DNA of 64,000 bases from an uncultured Christensenella sp. Its GTDB lineage: Bacteria > Bacillota > Clostridia > Christensenellales > Borkfalkiaceae. The stretch lies in NCBI GenBank assembly GCA_905203015.1, contig CAJKUC010000012.1, positions 1-64,000 of the forward strand. The letters run 5' to 3'. Position numbers and translations under genes: made by a program. The notes beneath the pieces are model-generated. The model was given only the letters and a program-made list of their open reading frames with translations, was not told the origin of the DNA and made no database searches. Shown piece after piece: positions 8,958 to 18,108 of this stretch; position 1 is the first letter of the stretch; the number at the start of each line of letters is the position of its first letter.

Positions 8958-9006
8958 AAAATGCGCCTATCTCACAAAATTTCAATTTGCAAAATAGACG
9001 CATTTT
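8958..9006. repeat. 13-bp inverted repeat with 23-nt loop
   Basis: Arms 8958-8970 and 8994-9006 differ at one position. It lies about 100 bp upstream of the sigma-like gene. It could be an operator, a terminator or part of an element end. Confidence 0.5.
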
Positions 9007-9219
9007 CGATTTTTTGATGATGTTGTTTAGCATATCTACTGTTTCCGTATCTTTCCCTCTTACTTTTTCTGCTACTCTTTCCGCTGCCGTTTACCCCGAT
9101 ATTTCAAGATTTCGGCTATCGCTTAATGCGAGCGATACTGCGTAAAATTTATTTTCACGCATAAAAAAATCCCCTCCTTCCAAAAAACTCGGAAAGAGAG
9201 AATTTTACATAACCGTACC

Positions 9220-9254
9220 GTCCCGTACTTACCTCGTTTTTTTTATTACGGGAC
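9220..9254 (-). terminator. Possible terminator after fucI
   Basis: GTCCCGTA (9220-9227) and TACGGGAC (9247-9254) form an 8-bp stem about 35 bp after the fucI stop on the minus strand. The loop is A/T-rich. It is the only candidate terminator for the fuc/uxu transcript. Confidence 0.4.
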
Positions 9255-9288
9255 TATACCATTTTGCTATTTTTTACCTTTTAAATTT

Positions 9289-11091
9289 TTATCTTATGTT
9301 TTTATACAACGGTCCGTAGGCGGCGCAGGCGCGGTAGTCCTGCCCTTCTTTGTCCATTCCGAACGCGTTCCACGCCGCGGGGCGATAAATATCCTTTTCA
9401 TCCACGTTGTGCATACACACGGGGATTCTCAGCATAGAACACATTGTGATTAAGTCCGCGCCGATATGTCCGTAGGAAATCGCGCCGTGATTTGCGCCCC
9501 AGTTATTCATTACGTCATACGCAGATTTGAACGCACCTTTGCCCGTTACGCGCGGCGTAAACCACGTACAAGGCCACGTATAGTCCGTTCTCTTCCACAG
9601 TTTATCCGTTACTTCGTCCGGCAGTTTCACCGTCCAGCCCTCTACGATCTGCAAGACAGGTCCTAAGCCTTTGATAAGGTTAAGCCTTATCATTGTGGCG
9701 GGCATTTCCGCGCGCGTTACAAACCTAGAAGAATATCCGCCGCCGCGGAAATATCCTAAATCCGCATACGGCCACGTGGTGGCGTTCATCATAGTATCGA
9801 TATCTTTATCCGTTACTTCCCACCACTTTTTCATTACGGCGTTGCCGCGTTCATCCTTGACTTCGCCGCACGCGTCTACACAGCACGCGCCTGAATTGAT
9901 GAGATGAATAAACCCGTCCGCTTCTTTCGCTTTACCTTCGATTTCGTAACCCGTTACGCGCTTCACCGCTTCGCCCGACCAGTACGTTCTTACGTCCGCA
10001 AACATCTGCGCTCTGCCCGTCAGAAGTTTCATAAACAACATACTCGTGGCGTTTAAGGTGTCGTTTTCCGTGCCTAAAATATACGGTTCTCTCGCGCCGT
10101 CCCAGTCGAACGACGAGTTAAGAATACTTTCGGGAAAATCGCAGTTCGGGTAGAAGTCCGTCCATTGCCGTTGCCCCTGAAAACCGCCGACAATCGCGTT
10201 ATGCCCTACGGCTTCTTCTTCACAGCCCTGCGGCAGGTTCTTATTGCCGTTGTACAAGTCCTTGATAATGCACGCCATTTTCGCCGTGAATTCCCAGTCT
10301 TTCTCTTTTTCCGCGGCACTCTTCTGCATTTCTTTCGGGTTTTTATCGAAATCGGGCTTGCACTTCTCTTTCACCCATTTCAAGGCTTTTTCATACTCTT
10401 TCTCGTCGTAAATTCCCTTTTCCATTCGGCGGATGATTTCCACTTCGTCTACCGATTCCACCCGCATACCGAGATACTCTTCGAAAAATTCGGGACTAAT
10501 AATCGAGCCGCCGATGCCCATCGTTACCGAACCGATTTGAAGGTAGGACTTACCGCGCATCGTTGCCACCGCTACCGCCGCACGGGCAAAGCGCAAAATC
10601 TTTTCCTGCACGTCTTGCGGAATCGTGGTATCGTCCGCTTCCTGCACTTCGTGTCCGTAAATGCCGAACGCGGGCAAGCCTTTCTGCGCGTGCGTTGCGA
10701 GAACGCTTGCAAGATACACCGCGCCGGGACGTTCCGTGCCGTTGAAACCCCACACCGCTTTGATTGTGAGCGGGTTCATATCCATTGTTTCCGCGCCGTA
10801 GCACCAGCACGGCGTTACCGTGAGCGTGATGTCCACGCCCGCTTTCTTGAATTTATCTTCGCATGCCGCCGCTTCCGCCACGCGCCCGATTGTGGTATCC
10901 GCGATAATCACTTTCGCGTGTTCGCCGTTTGAATAAAACACGTTTTCTTCGATGAGTTTCGCCGCGGATTTCGCCATGTTCATCGTCTGATCTTCAAGCG
11001 ATTCGCGTACCTTGATTTTGCCTCGTCTGCCGTCGATTGTAGGGCGGATTCCGATTACGGGATAACTGCCGATAAGTCTGCTTTTTGCCAT
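9289..11091 (-). CDS. fucI: L-fucose isomerase
   Basis: At 600 residues this matches the usual length of FucI (about 590). It interconverts L-fucose and L-fuculose in the cytoplasm. Family landmarks are visible: IGIRPTIDGRR at the start, GIYGHEVQEADDT in the middle, and GFQGQRQWTDFYPN, SSFDWDGAREPY and GTENDTLNA in the central region, where the metal-binding Glu and Asp of the family lie. The C-terminal SYGHIGAD carries the third metal ligand (His). It follows fucU by 18 bp. It is the last gene of a minus-strand operon uxuA-SDR-uxaC-fucU-fucI. No fucK or fucA is in the window, so fuculose must be handled elsewhere. Confidence 0.95.
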   Translation of the reverse strand: MAKSRLIGSYPVIGIRPTIDGRRGKIKVRESLEDQTMNMAKSAAKLIEENVFYSNGEHAKVIIADTTIGRVAEAAACEDKFKKAGVDITLTVTPCWCYGAETMDMNPLTIKAVWGFNGTERPGAVYLASVLATHAQKGLPAFGIYGHEVQEADDTTIPQDVQEKILRFARAAVAVATMRGKSYLQIGSVTMGIGGSIISPEFFEEYLGMRVESVDEVEIIRRMEKGIYDEKEYEKALKWVKEKCKPDFDKNPKEMQKSAAEKEKDWEFTAKMACIIKDLYNGNKNLPQGCEEEAVGHNAIVGGFQGQRQWTDFYPNCDFPESILNSSFDWDGAREPYILGTENDTLNATSMLFMKLLTGRAQMFADVRTYWSGEAVKRVTGYEIEGKAKEADGFIHLINSGACCVDACGEVKDERGNAVMKKWWEVTDKDIDTMMNATTWPYADLGYFRGGGYSSRFVTRAEMPATMIRLNLIKGLGPVLQIVEGWTVKLPDEVTDKLWKRTDYTWPCTWFTPRVTGKGAFKSAYDVMNNWGANHGAISYGHIGADLITMCSMLRIPVCMHNVDEKDIYRPAAWNAFGMDKEGQDYRACAAYGPLYKNIR

Positions 11092-11109
11092 TGCTGTTTC
11101 TCCTTTGCG

Positions 11110-11541
11110 TTACTTGATAACGCCTTTTTTCAGAATGATATTCGCGTATACCGCTTCTTCGCCCGTAGCAATTACCGCAAACGCGGTTTTCGCACGCTCG
11201 TAAAACGCGAAGCGGTCGATATTCCCGATTTTTACGTTTTTATCGTGCTTTTCGGCTATCTTTTCGTATTCTTTCCAGATCACGGGATTGATTTTGCCTT
11301 TGTCGCAATCCATAAGCTGCATTAAAATCATATTCGGGTTCGAATACGTATCGAGCGGAATTAAGGAAAGCACCGCTTCAAGCATTGCCGCGCCGCCGAT
11401 TCCGTCCGCGCGGATTACGCGGTTGCCGAACGTTTCCGCGGGAAAATTTCCGTCGGCGATTACGATTTCGTCGCCATGCCCCATTTCACAAAGCGTTTTC
11501 AATAACTCGGGCGATATTATTTTAGGTATGTTTTTTAACAT
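11110..11541 (-). CDS. fucU: L-fucose mutarotase (FucU/RbsD family)
   Basis: The start is placed at 11541, where GGGAGTG precedes the ATG; the longer frame would overlap uxaC. The 143-residue product has the FucU hallmarks: MLKNIPKIISPELLK, MGHGDEIVIADGNFPAE and the later LMQLMD segment. It speeds interconversion of the alpha and beta anomers of fucose, supplying the form used by FucI, whose gene follows at once. The His of MGHGDE is the expected catalytic residue. Confidence 0.92.
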   Translation of the reverse strand: MLKNIPKIISPELLKTLCEMGHGDEIVIADGNFPAETFGNRVIRADGIGGAAMLEAVLSLIPLDTYSNPNMILMQLMDCDKGKINPVIWKEYEKIAEKHDKNVKIGNIDRFAFYERAKTAFAVIATGEEAVYANIILKKGVIK

Positions 11542-11566
11542 GTTTTCACTCCCTTTTAATTTTGTT

Positions 11567-12763
11567 TTACAACAACGCCGCTTTGATATTTTCGTAGGCG
11601 ATTTTTCGGGCGAGCACGATTGCCGCATTTTCGTCGTATTCGCCCTTTTCCGCTTTTTCGCCGATAAACGACGCTAATATCCGCCGATAAAAATCAAACC
11701 GCACGTACGATGAAAACGATCTGCTGTCCGTAAGCATTCCGTACTGCGTGCCGAGCGCCGAATATTCCGCCGCCGTTTCCAGTTGCCGCTTTATTCCGTT
11801 CACCGTATCGTTGAACCACCACGCCGCGCCGAGCTTCACTTGCGGAAACGCGCCCGTAAGCGCACCCAAAGCGCGCAAATCGTAATCGTTCAATGGGTAG
11901 ACAACGATTTTCGGCAACCCGCCGAGCCGCGCGTTCTCTCTATCCAGAATTTTCGCAAGCTTATCCGTATCGATCGCGCCGCGCATAATATCAAAACCGC
12001 TGTCCTTCCCGCACATTTCGTACATTTTCGCGTTCACGTTGCGGAACGTGCCGAAATGCAGTTGCAAAAGCATTTTCCGCTTATAGCAGTTTTCTATCAG
12101 CCACACGAGATTTTCATCCCCTTCGTCGATAAAATCGAAGCCGTAGTCCGCGATTTTACAACCCTTTTCCACAAAATAATCCAGCCGTTTTTCAAGCTCG
12201 CTTTTCGCCGCGTTCTCTTTAAACCGCTGATCCGCGCGAAACGTGGGGCGCACTTTCACCCCGCCGATATCTCCGTGATTTTCAAGCGGCGAATACGGAT
12301 CGTCCGTGGTGGCGATATATTCTACCTTAAACTTCTTCAAAAGTCCTTGCACCGAAAGCGTTTTTAAGGTTTCGTTCGCTTCTTCCCATATCTCTTCCGC
12401 CGTGTCTTCATTCAGCGGCTTGTTGATCCCGAATATGCGGCTCAATTCCATCTGACTCCACATATACACGGGATTGCCGCACAACAACGGCAATATTTCG
12501 GCGAATTTTAAAAATTTTTCTTTATAGTCCGCTTCGCCCGTGATATACTTTTCTTCCACGCCGCAAAGCCGCATCGCGCGCCATTTATAATGGTCGCCCG
12601 AAAGCCACAGCTCGCCGATATTCTCGAATTTCTTGTCCGCTTTTATCGCCTTTTCATCTAAATGACAATGATAATCGATAATCGGCAAATTCTTGATTTC
12701 TTCGTAAATTTTCTTCGCAGCTTCGTTTTCAAGCAACAATTCTTCGCCGTAATACGCTTTCAT
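11567..12763 (-). CDS. uxaC: Uronate isomerase (short form)
   Basis: The product should convert D-glucuronate to D-fructuronate (or galacturonate to tagaturonate). The metal-binding DYHCHL motif (HxH) is at residues 30-35, and the C-terminal signature LTDSRSFSSYVRFDFYRR is complete. The body matches the amidohydrolase-like barrel. At 398 residues it is about 70 residues shorter than the common UxaC (about 470), as in some Bacillota and Bacteroidota forms. It lies 18 bp after the SDR reductase, which would use its product. Confidence 0.9.
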   Translation of the reverse strand: MKAYYGEELLLENEAAKKIYEEIKNLPIIDYHCHLDEKAIKADKKFENIGELWLSGDHYKWRAMRLCGVEEKYITGEADYKEKFLKFAEILPLLCGNPVYMWSQMELSRIFGINKPLNEDTAEEIWEEANETLKTLSVQGLLKKFKVEYIATTDDPYSPLENHGDIGGVKVRPTFRADQRFKENAAKSELEKRLDYFVEKGCKIADYGFDFIDEGDENLVWLIENCYKRKMLLQLHFGTFRNVNAKMYEMCGKDSGFDIMRGAIDTDKLAKILDRENARLGGLPKIVVYPLNDYDLRALGALTGAFPQVKLGAAWWFNDTVNGIKRQLETAAEYSALGTQYGMLTDSRSFSSYVRFDFYRRILASFIGEKAEKGEYDENAAIVLARKIAYENIKAALL

Positions 12764-12781
12764 TTTTATACTCCGCTTGTC

Positions 12782-13615
12782 TTACACTCCGCTGTACGCC
12801 GAGAATCCGCCGTCTACCGGGATCACCGTTCCCGTTACGAATCCGCTTGCCGATTCGTCCGAAAGCCACAGTAAGCACCCGATTAAATCGGAAATTTCGC
12901 CGAATTTCTTCATCGGCGTTGCCGCTAATATCTTGCCCGTCCGCGCCGTCGGCGTGCCGTCCTGATTAAACAGTAACCCGCGATTCTGATTCGTTACGAA
13001 AAACCCCGGGGCGATTGCGTTGCATCGGATACCGCACGGCGCGAAATGCACCGCAAGCCACTCTGTAAAATTGCTTACGCCCGCTTTCGCCGCAGAGTAC
13101 GCGGGTATCTTCGTCAACGGTCTGTATGCGTTCATGCTCGATATATTGACGATATTTCCGCCCGTTTGCACCATATCCGCCGCGAATACCTGCGTTACCA
13201 AAAACGCGCTTGTGATATTCAAATCGAATACGAATTTCAAACCGCTTTCATCGAGCGCGAAAAAGTCTTTGATTCCCGTCGTTTCGGGGAACATATACTC
13301 GTTATCGCACGTGGCTTTCGGATTGTTCCCGCCCGCGCCGTTGATAAGATAATTCACCGCACCGAATTTTTCGTTTACCGCCGCTTTCGCCGCTTTGATA
13401 TCCTCTTTATCCAGACAGTTACATTTCACCGCGAACGCGTTTTCGCCGATTTCGTCCGCTACCTTTTTCGCCGCCTCGTAATTGATATCGAGCAGCGCGA
13501 CTTTCGCTCCGCACGCCGACAACGCTCTCGCAAATTCGCCGCAGATGATTCCTCCCGCGCCCGTAATTGCTATCACTTTTTTGCTTAAATCTACGTTAAA
13601 CGGTACTTTGTACAT
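12782..13615 (-). CDS. SDR-family D-mannonate oxidoreductase (fructuronate reductase)
   Basis: The start is placed at 13615 (AAGGAAAAAACA before ATG); the longer frame translates a palindromic repeat and is unlikely. The product of 277 residues has the SDR cofactor motif TGAGGIIC, an NxAG motif (NGAGG), the Ser of NISSMNAY, and the catalytic YxxxK as YSAAK. PVDGGFSAYSGV at the C-terminus is typical of the SDR enzymes encoded next to uxuA and uxaC in Bacillota and used as fructuronate reductase. It would reduce D-fructuronate to D-mannonate with NAD(P)H. Confidence 0.88.
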   Translation of the reverse strand: MYKVPFNVDLSKKVIAITGAGGIICGEFARALSACGAKVALLDINYEAAKKVADEIGENAFAVKCNCLDKEDIKAAKAAVNEKFGAVNYLINGAGGNNPKATCDNEYMFPETTGIKDFFALDESGLKFVFDLNITSAFLVTQVFAADMVQTGGNIVNISSMNAYRPLTKIPAYSAAKAGVSNFTEWLAVHFAPCGIRCNAIAPGFFVTNQNRGLLFNQDGTPTARTGKILAATPMKKFGEISDLIGCLLWLSDESASGFVTGTVIPVDGGFSAYSGV

Positions 13616-13649
13616 TGTTTTTTCCTTCTTCTTTGTTATTATTTTTTCC

Positions 13650-13770
13650 CCGTTAAACAGTCGCGTGAAAGACGCGAAGCGCGCGGAAGTCGCAAGGGCG
13701 CGTACATAGGCGTACGCAACCGCGCGAATCCGTAAGCGCGACAAAGTATTTCACGATGAATGTTTAACGG
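13650..13770. repeat. GC-rich palindromic intergenic element
   Basis: The ends CCGTTAAACA (13650-13659) and TGTTTAACGG (13761-13770) are exact inverted repeats. Inside them CGTGAAA (13664) pairs with TTTCACG (13749), and the core is crowded with CGCG steps, far more GC-rich than its surroundings. One arm overlaps the last codons of uxuA. It resembles a REP/BOX-type repeat or an RNA hairpin that modulates the transcript between uxuA and the SDR gene. Confidence 0.6.
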
Positions 13771-14794
13771 ACTTTTCTATTGCTTCAAAGATACCTTGTA
13801 AATACGCCGCCCCCAGCGCTCGATCGTACAAGCCGTACCCCGGTTTCGCGTCCTCGCCCCAGATATTTCGTCCGTGATCCGGGCGCAAATAGCCGTCAAA
13901 GCCGTTTTCTATGAGCGCTTTCACTATCGCGTATATATCTACGTTCCCTTCCGACGTCTGATGTCCGTTTTCGTAAAAATCCGTTTCGTTCACGAATTTC
14001 AACTGCCGCAAATGCGCGAAATATATCCGATTCGCGTACTTCGCTGCCATCTTCGGCAAATCGTTGAACCTGCCCGCGCCCAAACTGCCCGTGCAGAACG
14101 TCATTCCGTTGTGCTTGTCCGGCACCGCCGCAAATAATTTGTCGTAATCTTCTTCTTTGCCTACGATCCGCGGCAAGCCGAATATATCCCACGGCGGATC
14201 GTCCGGGTGGATCGCCATATTCACCCCCGACTCGTTGCATGCGGGCATGATGCCTTTTAAGAAATACACGAGATTTTCAAACAACTGCTCGTGCGTTATT
14301 CCCTCGTACTCTTTTAATAAGCCGTTGAGCTGCTCGGACGTGTAACTCTCGTCCCATCCGGGAAGCCGCAAATTGTGCTTATCCAACTTTTTGAAATCTT
14401 CTTCGCTGTACGAAAGCGAAGTGCTGCCGTCCGAGTGCTTATAGTACAGATTCGTGCGGAACCAGTCAAACACGGGCATGAAATTATAGCATACGCATTT
14501 CACGCCGACTTTGCCGCAATTGATAATATTTTGCGCGTAGTTTTCGATGAGTTTATCACGCGAGGGCTTGCCGAGTTTGATATCTTCGTGTACGGGAATA
14601 CTCTCGATGACTTCCATTTCAAGCCCCGCGCCGTTTGCAAGCGTTTTTAAGCGTTGCAACGCGGAAACACTCCACACTTCGCCTACGGGGACGTCGTACA
14701 CCGCCGTTACCACGCCCGTCATGCCCTGTATCTGTTTGATATATTCAAGGGGTATACAATCTTTTTCCCCGTACCATCTGAACGTTAGTTTCAT
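13751..14794 (-). CDS. uxuA: D-mannonate dehydratase
   Basis: UxuA removes water from D-mannonate to give 2-keto-3-deoxy-D-gluconate. The 347-residue protein opens with MKLTFRWYGEKDCIPLEYI, has VCYNFMPVFDW, the metal-site segment AIHPDDPPWDIFGLPRI, FCTGSLGAG, and FAHLRQ, and ends near LRPDHGRNIWGE; all are UxuA landmarks. It is first in the uxuA-SDR-uxaC-fucU-fucI order, so the three steps from glucuronate to KDG are complete here. Its last codons extend into a palindromic repeat. Confidence 0.94.
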   Translation of the reverse strand: MKLTFRWYGEKDCIPLEYIKQIQGMTGVVTAVYDVPVGEVWSVSALQRLKTLANGAGLEMEVIESIPVHEDIKLGKPSRDKLIENYAQNIINCGKVGVKCVCYNFMPVFDWFRTNLYYKHSDGSTSLSYSEEDFKKLDKHNLRLPGWDESYTSEQLNGLLKEYEGITHEQLFENLVYFLKGIMPACNESGVNMAIHPDDPPWDIFGLPRIVGKEEDYDKLFAAVPDKHNGMTFCTGSLGAGRFNDLPKMAAKYANRIYFAHLRQLKFVNETDFYENGHQTSEGNVDIYAIVKALIENGFDGYLRPDHGRNIWGEDAKPGYGLYDRALGAAYLQGIFEAIEKSVKHSS

Positions 14795-14838
14795 ATTATA
14801 TCCACCTTTAAATTTATTGTATCGTATTGCAAAAATGC

Positions 14839-14865
14839 TTTATCGGCGAATCTCTCGCCGATAAA
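14839..14865 (-). terminator. Hairpin between the phosphoesterase gene and uxuA
   Basis: TTTATCGGCGA and TCGCCGATAAA form a perfect 11-bp stem with a 5-nt loop. On the minus strand it follows the phosphoesterase stop and precedes uxuA, and a short T-run (GCATTTTTG) comes soon after. It probably separates the upstream surface-protein transcript from the uxu-fuc transcript. Confidence 0.55.
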
Positions 14866-14888
14866 AATAGCTTTCTACGTTAATAAGT

Positions 14889-16571
14889 TTATTTCTTTTT
14901 TATCCCCCAAGAAATAATTTTTTCAGCTGTACCGGAATTAGCCGTTTTTACTGTTACGGTAAGCAGATTTTGAGATACTTCAAATTCCGCCCAAGAACTC
15001 GGCTGAGATCTTTTAGCATACGCATACAGAGAATCATCGTGATTGTAAATCTCATTGCGAGCTTGATTTCCGGCAGGACCATTCATAACGTAAATCACAC
15101 CATTTGGCTCTTCAATATATTCAGTTCCGTTTATTGTTTTTCTATTTTCCTTAACTGCCGCGCCGTCATAATTCAACGGATGCGTACGAGAAACCATATG
15201 ATCATGCCCCTGTAACACTACGTCTACTTTATATCGAACGAAAAGGCTGTTAAGTTGATTCGCAAGCGCAACAGCAACCGCATTTTTCCCCGGATCCGAT
15301 CCCCATTTCCCAACCGAATACATTGGATTATGCATAGCGACAATTGTCCATTTTTCAGTTTTATTTTTAAGCTCGTTTTCAAGCCAAGAGTATTGATCGG
15401 AAGTCAGTTTCGTGCCATTTAAACGATTTGTATTAAGCATAAGGAACTTAACATTCCCATAAGAAAACGAATAATAAAACCCGAGATCAGTTTCTTGTTG
15501 AGGTATATCATAATAAAAACGATTAAAAGTTTCGTTCGTTCCGCATTTGTAAGTCGTTTCGTGGTTACCGGATATTGCCATTACGGGAATTTTTGATAAA
15601 TAATTAAAATTCTCGTTAAGCATATTAACCCAATAACTCTGATATTTAGAATATTCGACGACGTCTCCCGTATGCACAATAAACTTGACATCAGACAAGG
15701 TACTTACATTTTTTAATACGTACGAAAATTCTTTTCCGGTGCCGATTCCGCCGTTATTCACGTCCCCTTCCACTTGAGAGTCGCTGACGTGAACAAATCT
15801 CCAACTTTCTGTTTGTGATGAATTAACGGTTTTGATCTCTGTTGTTTCAGTATATACATTCAAATACTTATCGCCAACCGAGTAAAGATATTCTGTACTT
15901 GGTTCTAATGAAATTTTAGCTTTACAAGAATAATATTTTATTCCTTGATCTTTTCCGTTTTCTAAACTATAAGAATCGGCCACAATAAAATCGGCGCGTA
16001 TGCTCTGCTCTTCTCCATCCGCCTTATTTTTTATATTCAAAACAGGCCGTGCAGGCTCGGTTTCGGTGTTCCAGGTAAAACCGTAAATACAGTGCGCAGC
16101 ATTGTACAAACTCATCGTCAAGCAATTCGGCGCATACAAAGATTTATCTTCATTCTTATACTCCGCAAGCGTTTTACCATACGTAAATGTGTCGCTTTCA
16201 CTTTTTTCGCCGCAAGAAATACAAGACTTAGCAAAAATTTGCGGAGTAGTTTCGGTTGCTTCGGATAGAAAATATTCATCGGAAACTTTCTCTTCCGCAT
16301 AAATATGTCCTGTTGGATTCAAAGATACGGTATCAGGCGTCGTTTCTACGTAAATCGTACCTTTTTTAGTGAAAATCTTTCCGCATTCACAAATATAATA
16401 AGCTGAATTACCTTTCTCCGTGCAAGTAGGTTTTTTAGGCGAAACAAGCGTATATTCATGCGTATGCGTCCCATCTGTCGCTCCGCCGTTTTGCGTATTT
16501 TCATTTGTTTTACACCCGGAAAAACAGCCGAGCATAATGATCGACAAAAGGATACAAAGTCGCTTTTTCAT
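14889..16571 (-). CDS. Secreted calcineurin-like metallophosphoesterase lipoprotein
   Basis: A signal peptide with lipobox CFSGC places the protein on the outer face of the membrane. Residues about 35-110 hold Cys-rich HTHEYTL/CTEKGNSAYYICECG modules seen in clostridial surface proteins. A fibronectin-like domain of the purple-acid-phosphatase type follows, then the metallophosphoesterase core: HVSDSQ, HTGDVVE, ISGNHE, AMHNPMYS and LQGHDH give the dinuclear metal ligands in order. The substrate is unknown; release of phosphate or sugar phosphates near the glycan locus is plausible. AGGTGA precedes the ATG. Confidence 0.85.
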   Translation of the reverse strand: MKKRLCILLSIIMLGCFSGCKTNENTQNGGATDGTHTHEYTLVSPKKPTCTEKGNSAYYICECGKIFTKKGTIYVETTPDTVSLNPTGHIYAEEKVSDEYFLSEATETTPQIFAKSCISCGEKSESDTFTYGKTLAEYKNEDKSLYAPNCLTMSLYNAAHCIYGFTWNTETEPARPVLNIKNKADGEEQSIRADFIVADSYSLENGKDQGIKYYSCKAKISLEPSTEYLYSVGDKYLNVYTETTEIKTVNSSQTESWRFVHVSDSQVEGDVNNGGIGTGKEFSYVLKNVSTLSDVKFIVHTGDVVEYSKYQSYWVNMLNENFNYLSKIPVMAISGNHETTYKCGTNETFNRFYYDIPQQETDLGFYYSFSYGNVKFLMLNTNRLNGTKLTSDQYSWLENELKNKTEKWTIVAMHNPMYSVGKWGSDPGKNAVAVALANQLNSLFVRYKVDVVLQGHDHMVSRTHPLNYDGAAVKENRKTINGTEYIEEPNGVIYVMNGPAGNQARNEIYNHDDSLYAYAKRSQPSSWAEFEVSQNLLTVTVKTANSGTAEKIISWGIKKK

Positions 16572-16601
16572 AATTTCACCTATTATTTTTTGATTATCTG
16601 T

Positions 16602-18095
16602 TTATTTTGCGATAAAAATCACAGGAATAAACTCACGGGCATAGCCGCTGACCACGGAAACCTCCACCAGAACTTCGTTTACGGCACGTAAATTTTCACC
16701 TGCCGTTAATTTAATTGCTTTGGTTTCTGAAACACAATCTAACGTAAAAGGAGTCCAATGCGGCGCAAATATGTCAAACTCTGCCCCCTCGGCGGTAAAG
16801 CCGTCGGGTAACCAAAGTTTAGTTCTTACCGTGTGAGGTAAATTTCCGTATGCTTTTACATTGTTTAAGATTTTTATTTCAAGCGTTTTTTCTTGCTTTG
16901 CGGATATTTCAAAGCCCTCTTTACATCTGACGATTGCCGTAACGCACCCGACTTTTTTCTGTAAAGTATTTTCGGTTGCCGAAAACAACGAAGCGCGCAT
17001 TAAATCCGTTTCTTCGCTCTTTCCGTACGGCAAAAGAAATTTATCGACTTCCGCTTCGCTATATTCGGACTGATCGCCAAATGCCACGGTAACAGCATTC
17101 ATGCGGTTAAATCTAAGCACGGACGGCGCAAGCGAAGCAACTTTTTCCGTCAATTCCGTACACGTTTTTATACGCGGAAACGATAAACAAGTATTGATTG
17201 TTCCGGTAACGATATCATCGCCAATATACTCGCGCCAATCTATCGGAATTCCCGCCGTGCCGTGCATAAGCCCGAAAATTGCGCCTACGGTACCCGCCGT
17301 ACAATCGGTATCATCCCCGCAATTCAATGCGGTAAGCATGGACTTTTTTAAATCGCCTTCGCCATATAAAAGTCCGATTACGACATAGCCGATATTTGAA
17401 GGAGCCTGAAACCACCCGTCGCCTATATCGGCATTCATTTTCAAAACGGTGTTTCTCGTTTCTACGGGATCGACTCCTTTTTCATAATTTTTTACAACGA
17501 ATTTTACTGTTTTTGCCGTTCTGCAATCTTCGGGAATTTTCGCCAACCCGATTTCAATGAGTTTCTTCAAATCCGAAACCACAAACGCCGCACTTTCAAG
17601 GGCAGCAACAAAAGCCGCCGCATACGTCCCTTCTCCGTAGCCGTGATCCACCTTAGCGTCTTCTATCGCGTATCTTACGGCGAGATCGGGATATGCAGGC
17701 GCAAGCGTTGCCCAAATTTCCGTTCTGATCCAAGCTCCGTTCGAATGCTTCCACGGGTTTTGAAGATCGCCGCAGATCGGAGGCATAACGCCTTTTTCCA
17801 TATTGCGGCGCGCAATTCCGTATTCATTCCAATACCCCGTGATAAACGAAAGCCAATATTCACCCAAAACTTCAGAAGTTATATTTCTCGGACCTTCAAA
17901 TTCCACGGCGTGCAACCAGACAAGCTGCAAATCCAAATCGTCGTTCGGCAAGACTTCGCCTTTTTTCGTAGCGAAACCTTGCACGTTCAATAATTCTCGT
18001 TTCCCTTCGTATGGCGCGCCGATTGTGCCGCCCATATTTTTACCCATCCAACAAGCGTACACTTTATCTTTATACTCGTTAAAATTCAGTTTCAT
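16602..18095 (-). CDS. ADP-ribosylglycohydrolase-fold protein, 497 aa
   Basis: The N-terminal 330 residues match the ADP-ribosylglycohydrolase (ARH) fold: YACWMGKNMGGTIGAPYEG at the start, the metal-site PNDDLDLQ, and the later NCGDDTDCTAGTVGAIFG, which carries paired Asp residues for two Mg ions. A C-terminal beta-sandwich of about 150 residues follows. There is no signal peptide, so it acts in the cytoplasm. ARH-fold members in glycan loci of gut bacteria are often annotated without a known substrate; it may act on a glycoside rather than on ADP-ribosyl protein. Confidence 0.85.
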   Translation of the reverse strand: MKLNFNEYKDKVYACWMGKNMGGTIGAPYEGKRELLNVQGFATKKGEVLPNDDLDLQLVWLHAVEFEGPRNITSEVLGEYWLSFITGYWNEYGIARRNMEKGVMPPICGDLQNPWKHSNGAWIRTEIWATLAPAYPDLAVRYAIEDAKVDHGYGEGTYAAAFVAALESAAFVVSDLKKLIEIGLAKIPEDCRTAKTVKFVVKNYEKGVDPVETRNTVLKMNADIGDGWFQAPSNIGYVVIGLLYGEGDLKKSMLTALNCGDDTDCTAGTVGAIFGLMHGTAGIPIDWREYIGDDIVTGTINTCLSFPRIKTCTELTEKVASLAPSVLRFNRMNAVTVAFGDQSEYSEAEVDKFLLPYGKSEETDLMRASLFSATENTLQKKVGCVTAIVRCKEGFEISAKQEKTLEIKILNNVKAYGNLPHTVRTKLWLPDGFTAEGAEFDIFAPHWTPFTLDCVSETKAIKLTAGENLRAVNEVLVEVSVVSGYAREFIPVIFIAK

Positions 18096-18108
18096 AGCAT
18101 AGCTCCGT

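Larger units (their letters stand above)
8858..9288. other. Boundary region between accessory block and fuc/uxu locus
   Basis: This 431-bp gap contains no supported gene. It holds two hairpins: a 13-bp inverted repeat at 8958-9006 (AAAATGCGCCTAT against ATAGACGCATTTT, one mismatch) and GTCCCGTA/TACGGGAC at 9220-9254 around a T-rich loop. The upstream region of the sigma-like gene and a possible right end of the accessory element must lie here. Confidence 0.5.

Noticed and set aside
8945..9145. 66-codon plus-strand frame between the accessory block and fucI
   Set aside because: No ribosome-binding site, and it crosses a perfect-looking hairpin at 8958-9006; opposite to all neighbours.
12782..13744. 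Longer SDR start at 13744
   Set aside because: It would translate the GC-rich palindrome; a good ribosome-binding site and family start lie at 13615.
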